The position numbers and the translations under genes are program-made. Shown piece by piece: positions 22,965-25,137 of a stretch of DNA of 25,137 nt; position 1 is the stretch's first letter; each line of letters starts with the position of its first letter. The stretch covers positions 1 to 25,137 of the forward strand of contig CAKPCA010000018.1 in assembly GCA_934141145.1 (NCBI GenBank), written 5' to 3'. Source of the stretch: an uncultured Bacilli bacterium. GTDB taxonomy: Bacteria > Bacillota_I > Bacilli_A > RF39 > UBA660. Under the pieces are notes generated by a model that ran no database searches, was not told the DNA's origin, and saw only the letters and a program-made list of their open reading frames with translations.

Positions 22965-24923
22965 ATGTTCGAATTATGTAATATAAAAGGTGTTGGAGAT
23001 AAAACAAGTAAGCTATTAAATAAATTAAATATATATAATGTAGTGGACTTAGTAACATACTATCCATATAGGTTTGAAGTATTAAAACAAACTTCCTTAT
23101 ATGAAGAGAAAGTAGTAGTATCTGGAATTATAGAAACTATTCCAACTATTAGTTACTTTAAAAATATGAATAGATTATCATTTAAGTTTAATACAAGTAA
23201 TAATTTAGTAAATGTTGTAATATTTAATAGAGCATTTTTAAAACCTAATTTATTAATTGGAAAATATATAACTGTAATAGGTAAATATGATACTAAAAGT
23301 AATACAATAAATGCAGCAGATATAAAGTTATTTGATTTAGGAGATAGAACATTAATAGAACCTATTTATCACTTAGTAAAAGGTATAAATAATAAGTCAT
23401 TAAATAAATATATAAATGAAGCATTAAATGAATGTAATATTATAGATTATATACCAGAAGAAATAATAAATAAGTATAATTTTATAGATAAAAAAGAAGC
23501 ACTTAGAATAATTCATAATCCAAAAAAAGGATTAAAAGATGCAATAAATAGATGTAAATATGAAGAACTATTTATATTTATGATGAAAATAAATGCACTA
23601 AAAAGAAAAAATAATAATTTAAATATTGGTTATGAAAAAGATATTGATATAGTTAAAATTAATGAATTTATAAATGGATTACCATTTGAATTAACTACTC
23701 ATCAAAAAGAGGCATTAAATGATATATTTAAAGATTTAAAAAGTAATAAAAGAATGAATAGATTATTAGAAGGTGATGTTGGTTCAGGTAAAACAATAGT
23801 AGCGTTAATAAGTATGTATGCGTTATATTTAAGTGGATATCAAAGTGCACTTATGGTTCCAACTGAAGTACTAGCTAATCAACATTATGAAAATTTTAAA
23901 AATCTATTAGAAGGATATAATATAGAAATTGCGCTTCTAACAGGAAATACTAAAAAAAGTGAAAAAAATAAAATATATGATAGATTAAAATCAGGTAAGA
24001 TAAATATGGTAATAGGAACGCATGCCATAATAGAAGATGATATAAAATATAATAATTTAGGACTAGTAATAACAGATGAACAACATAGATTTGGAGTTAA
24101 TCAGAGAAATAACTTAAGAAATAAAGGTAATATGCCTGATGTACTTTATATGAGCGCAACTCCAATACCAAGAACATATGCTCTTACTATATATGGAGAT
24201 ATGGATATATCTATAATAAATACAATGCCTAGTGGAAGAAAAAAGATAATAACTAAAGTATTTGATAATAGTGATATAAAAAAAGTACTTGTAAAAATAA
24301 AACAAGAATTAGATTTAGGTCATCAAATATATATAGTATCTCCATTAATAGAAGATTCAGAAGAAGAAATGGAAGATACTAAGAAACTAGAAAAGAAGTT
24401 TAAATTGGCATTTAAAAACTATAATATAGGTGTCATGCATGGTAAACTTTCACCTAAAGAAAAAAATAAAGTTATGGATGACTTTGTAAATAAAAAAATA
24501 GATATATTAATAAGTACTACAGTAATAGAAGTTGGAGTAGATGTTAAAAATGCGACTATGATAGTTATATTTGATGCATATAAATTTGGACTTGCAACAC
24601 TTCATCAATTAAGAGGTAGAGTAGGAAGAAATAGTGAACAATCATACTGCGTTTTAATGACTAATAGAGAGACTGAAAGACTTAATATAATGGAAAATGT
24701 AAGTGATGGATTTACACTTGCTGAAGAAGATTTAAAACTAAGAGGATCAGGTGATTTATTTGGTATAAAACAAAGTGGTGATATGAGTTTTAAACTAGCA
24801 AATATTCAAAAAGATTATGAACTTTTGATAAAAGCTAAAGCTGATTCTGAAAAAGTATTAGATAGTATTGATAAATATGATGTTTTAAAAAATATGTTAA
24901 AAGAAAGTATAAATATGGATTAA
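22965..24923 (+). CDS. recG: ATP-dependent DNA helicase RecG
   Basis: This 652-residue helicase rescues stalled replication forks and moves branched recombination intermediates. The N-terminal wedge domain starts with an IKGVGDKTSKLLNKL helix-hairpin-helix-like stretch (about 6-20) and PYRFE (about 37-41). Helicase motifs are GDVGSGKT (about 270-277), ITDEQHRFG (about 369-377), YMSATPIPRT (about 395-404), STTVIEVGVDV (about 517-527) and HQLRGRVGRN (about 547-556). The LKLRGSGDLFGIKQSG block near the end is typical of RecG. Length is slightly under the usual 670-690. I chose ATG 22965, downstream of the extended -10 at 22926-22934. An in-frame TTG at 22869 lies upstream of that promoter and is rejected. 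The ribosome site (AAGAG) is weak. Confidence 0.97.
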   Translation: MFELCNIKGVGDKTSKLLNKLNIYNVVDLVTYYPYRFEVLKQTSLYEEKVVVSGIIETIPTISYFKNMNRLSFKFNTSNNLVNVVIFNRAFLKPNLLIGKYITVIGKYDTKSNTINAADIKLFDLGDRTLIEPIYHLVKGINNKSLNKYINEALNECNIIDYIPEEIINKYNFIDKKEALRIIHNPKKGLKDAINRCKYEELFIFMMKINALKRKNNNLNIGYEKDIDIVKINEFINGLPFELTTHQKEALNDIFKDLKSNKRMNRLLEGDVGSGKTIVALISMYALYLSGYQSALMVPTEVLANQHYENFKNLLEGYNIEIALLTGNTKKSEKNKIYDRLKSGKINMVIGTHAIIEDDIKYNNLGLVITDEQHRFGVNQRNNLRNKGNMPDVLYMSATPIPRTYALTIYGDMDISIINTMPSGRKKIITKVFDNSDIKKVLVKIKQELDLGHQIYIVSPLIEDSEEEMEDTKKLEKKFKLAFKNYNIGVMHGKLSPKEKNKVMDDFVNKKIDILISTTVIEVGVDVKNATMIVIFDAYKFGLATLHQLRGRVGRNSEQSYCVLMTNRETERLNIMENVSDGFTLAEEDLKLRGSGDLFGIKQSGDMSFKLANIQKDYELLIKAKADSEKVLDSIDKYDVLKNMLKESINMD

Positions 24924-24965
24924 AGATATTGACTTTTAAATTAAAATATTTTATTATTAATATAG

Positions 24966-24982
24966 CGTAACAATATGTTACG
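24966..24982. repeat. 17-bp perfect inverted repeat
   Basis: CGTAACA (24966-24972) and TGTTACG (24976-24982) flank ATA. It may be an operator, a recombination site or a small hairpin. It is immediately followed by another inverted repeat, ACACTTT (24989-24995) with AAAGTGT (25010-25016). Confidence 0.5.
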
Positions 24983-25033
24983 TAACACACACTTTTACGG
25001 ATATGTGTGAAAGTGTAACCAAAACCCCCTGAA

Positions 25034-25055
25034 ATCCCGTCAGAAATGGCGGGAT
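25034..25055. repeat. GC-rich hairpin downstream of recG
   Basis: ATCCCGTC (25034-25041) pairs with GGCGGGAT (25048-25055) over 8 bp with one wobble and a 6-nt loop. The sequence after it is only mildly T-rich, so a terminator role for recG is uncertain. Confidence 0.45.
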
Positions 25056-25095
25056 ACTTTGTTTATAAGGGATTTTTAACTATTTTGGATTTATC

Positions 25096-25136
25096 TAGAT
25101 ACCATACTAGATATTAAATATTATATTTAGATACCA
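25096..25136 (+). repeat. Three direct repeats of TAGATACCA type
   Basis: TAGATACCA at 25096-25104, TAGATATTA at 25108-25116 and TAGATACCA at 25128-25136. Their spacing of 12 and 20 bases and clustering resemble arm-type binding sites near a tyrosine-recombinase attachment site. The window ends here, so no integrase gene can be seen. Confidence 0.4.
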
Positions 25137-25137
25137 A

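Noticed and set aside
149..24923. Use of UGA as a tryptophan codon (Mycoplasma code)
   Set aside because: Trp is TGG throughout, no full-length gene needs TGA read-through, and TGA ends several genes at the expected family length.
24925..25137. Minus-strand open frame of about 33 codons ending before 24980
   Set aside because: No start codon with a ribosome site and it overlaps the inverted repeats; I could not tie it to a family.

Overview
The window is a very AT-rich stretch of bacterial chromosome with every supported protein gene on the + strand. TGG encodes Trp and TGA is used as a stop codon (for example at 3994-3996, 14500-14502 and 18488-18490), so this is the standard code and not the Mycoplasma code. 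Low GC, strong Shine-Dalgarno sites, sigma-A-type promoters with extended -10 boxes, a teichoic-acid-type polymerase and a single-chain pyruvate:ferredoxin oxidoreductase together suggest an anaerobic Bacillota, perhaps an uncultured gut lineage. No 16S or other species marker is present, so the lineage is a guess.

About 17 kb (149-17414) is a surface-glycan locus built from several transcription units. Unit A is a lone GtrA-type membrane protein. Unit B (629-8383) encodes a Wzm/Wzt-like ABC exporter, a two-domain glycosyltransferase, a shortened paralogue of that enzyme's second domain with both catalytic acids lost, a TagF-like CDP-alditol phosphotransferase, and a large GT-C-like membrane protein. 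A decayed IS3-type insertion sequence follows. Unit C (8716-12320) encodes a polyprenyl-phosphate-type GT2, a DUF2304 protein, a GT4, a Gfo/Idh/MocA oxidoreductase and a small SMR-like flippase candidate. Single genes follow for a DUF6020-like GT-C membrane protein (12748) and a second polyprenyl-phosphate GT2 (14557). Unit D (15566-17414) pairs an IspD/TarI-like cytidylyltransferase with an extended SDR, which suggests CDP-alditol precursor synthesis feeding the TagF-like enzyme. The likely product is a cell-surface polymer containing alditol phosphate, exported by the ABC transporter and decorated outside the membrane by lipid-linked sugars.

From 17.4 kb the content changes. There is a decayed small gene with its own promoter and terminator, then a membrane-anchored SGNH hydrolase in one transcript with nifJ (pyruvate:ferredoxin oxidoreductase), then a small protein-kinase-fold gene with its own promoter, then recG. 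Between the kinase gene and recG, the minus strand carries a near-consensus promoter, two structured hairpins and an intrinsic terminator. I read this as an unannotated RNA of about 100 nt. The last 200 bases hold strong inverted repeats and three short direct repeats that resemble recombinase-binding sites near the edge of a mobile element.

No tRNA, rRNA or CRISPR array was seen. The most interesting items are the minus-strand RNA beside recG, the tandem active/inactive glycosyltransferase pair, the inferred CDP-alditol plus TagF system, and the repeat-rich right edge.
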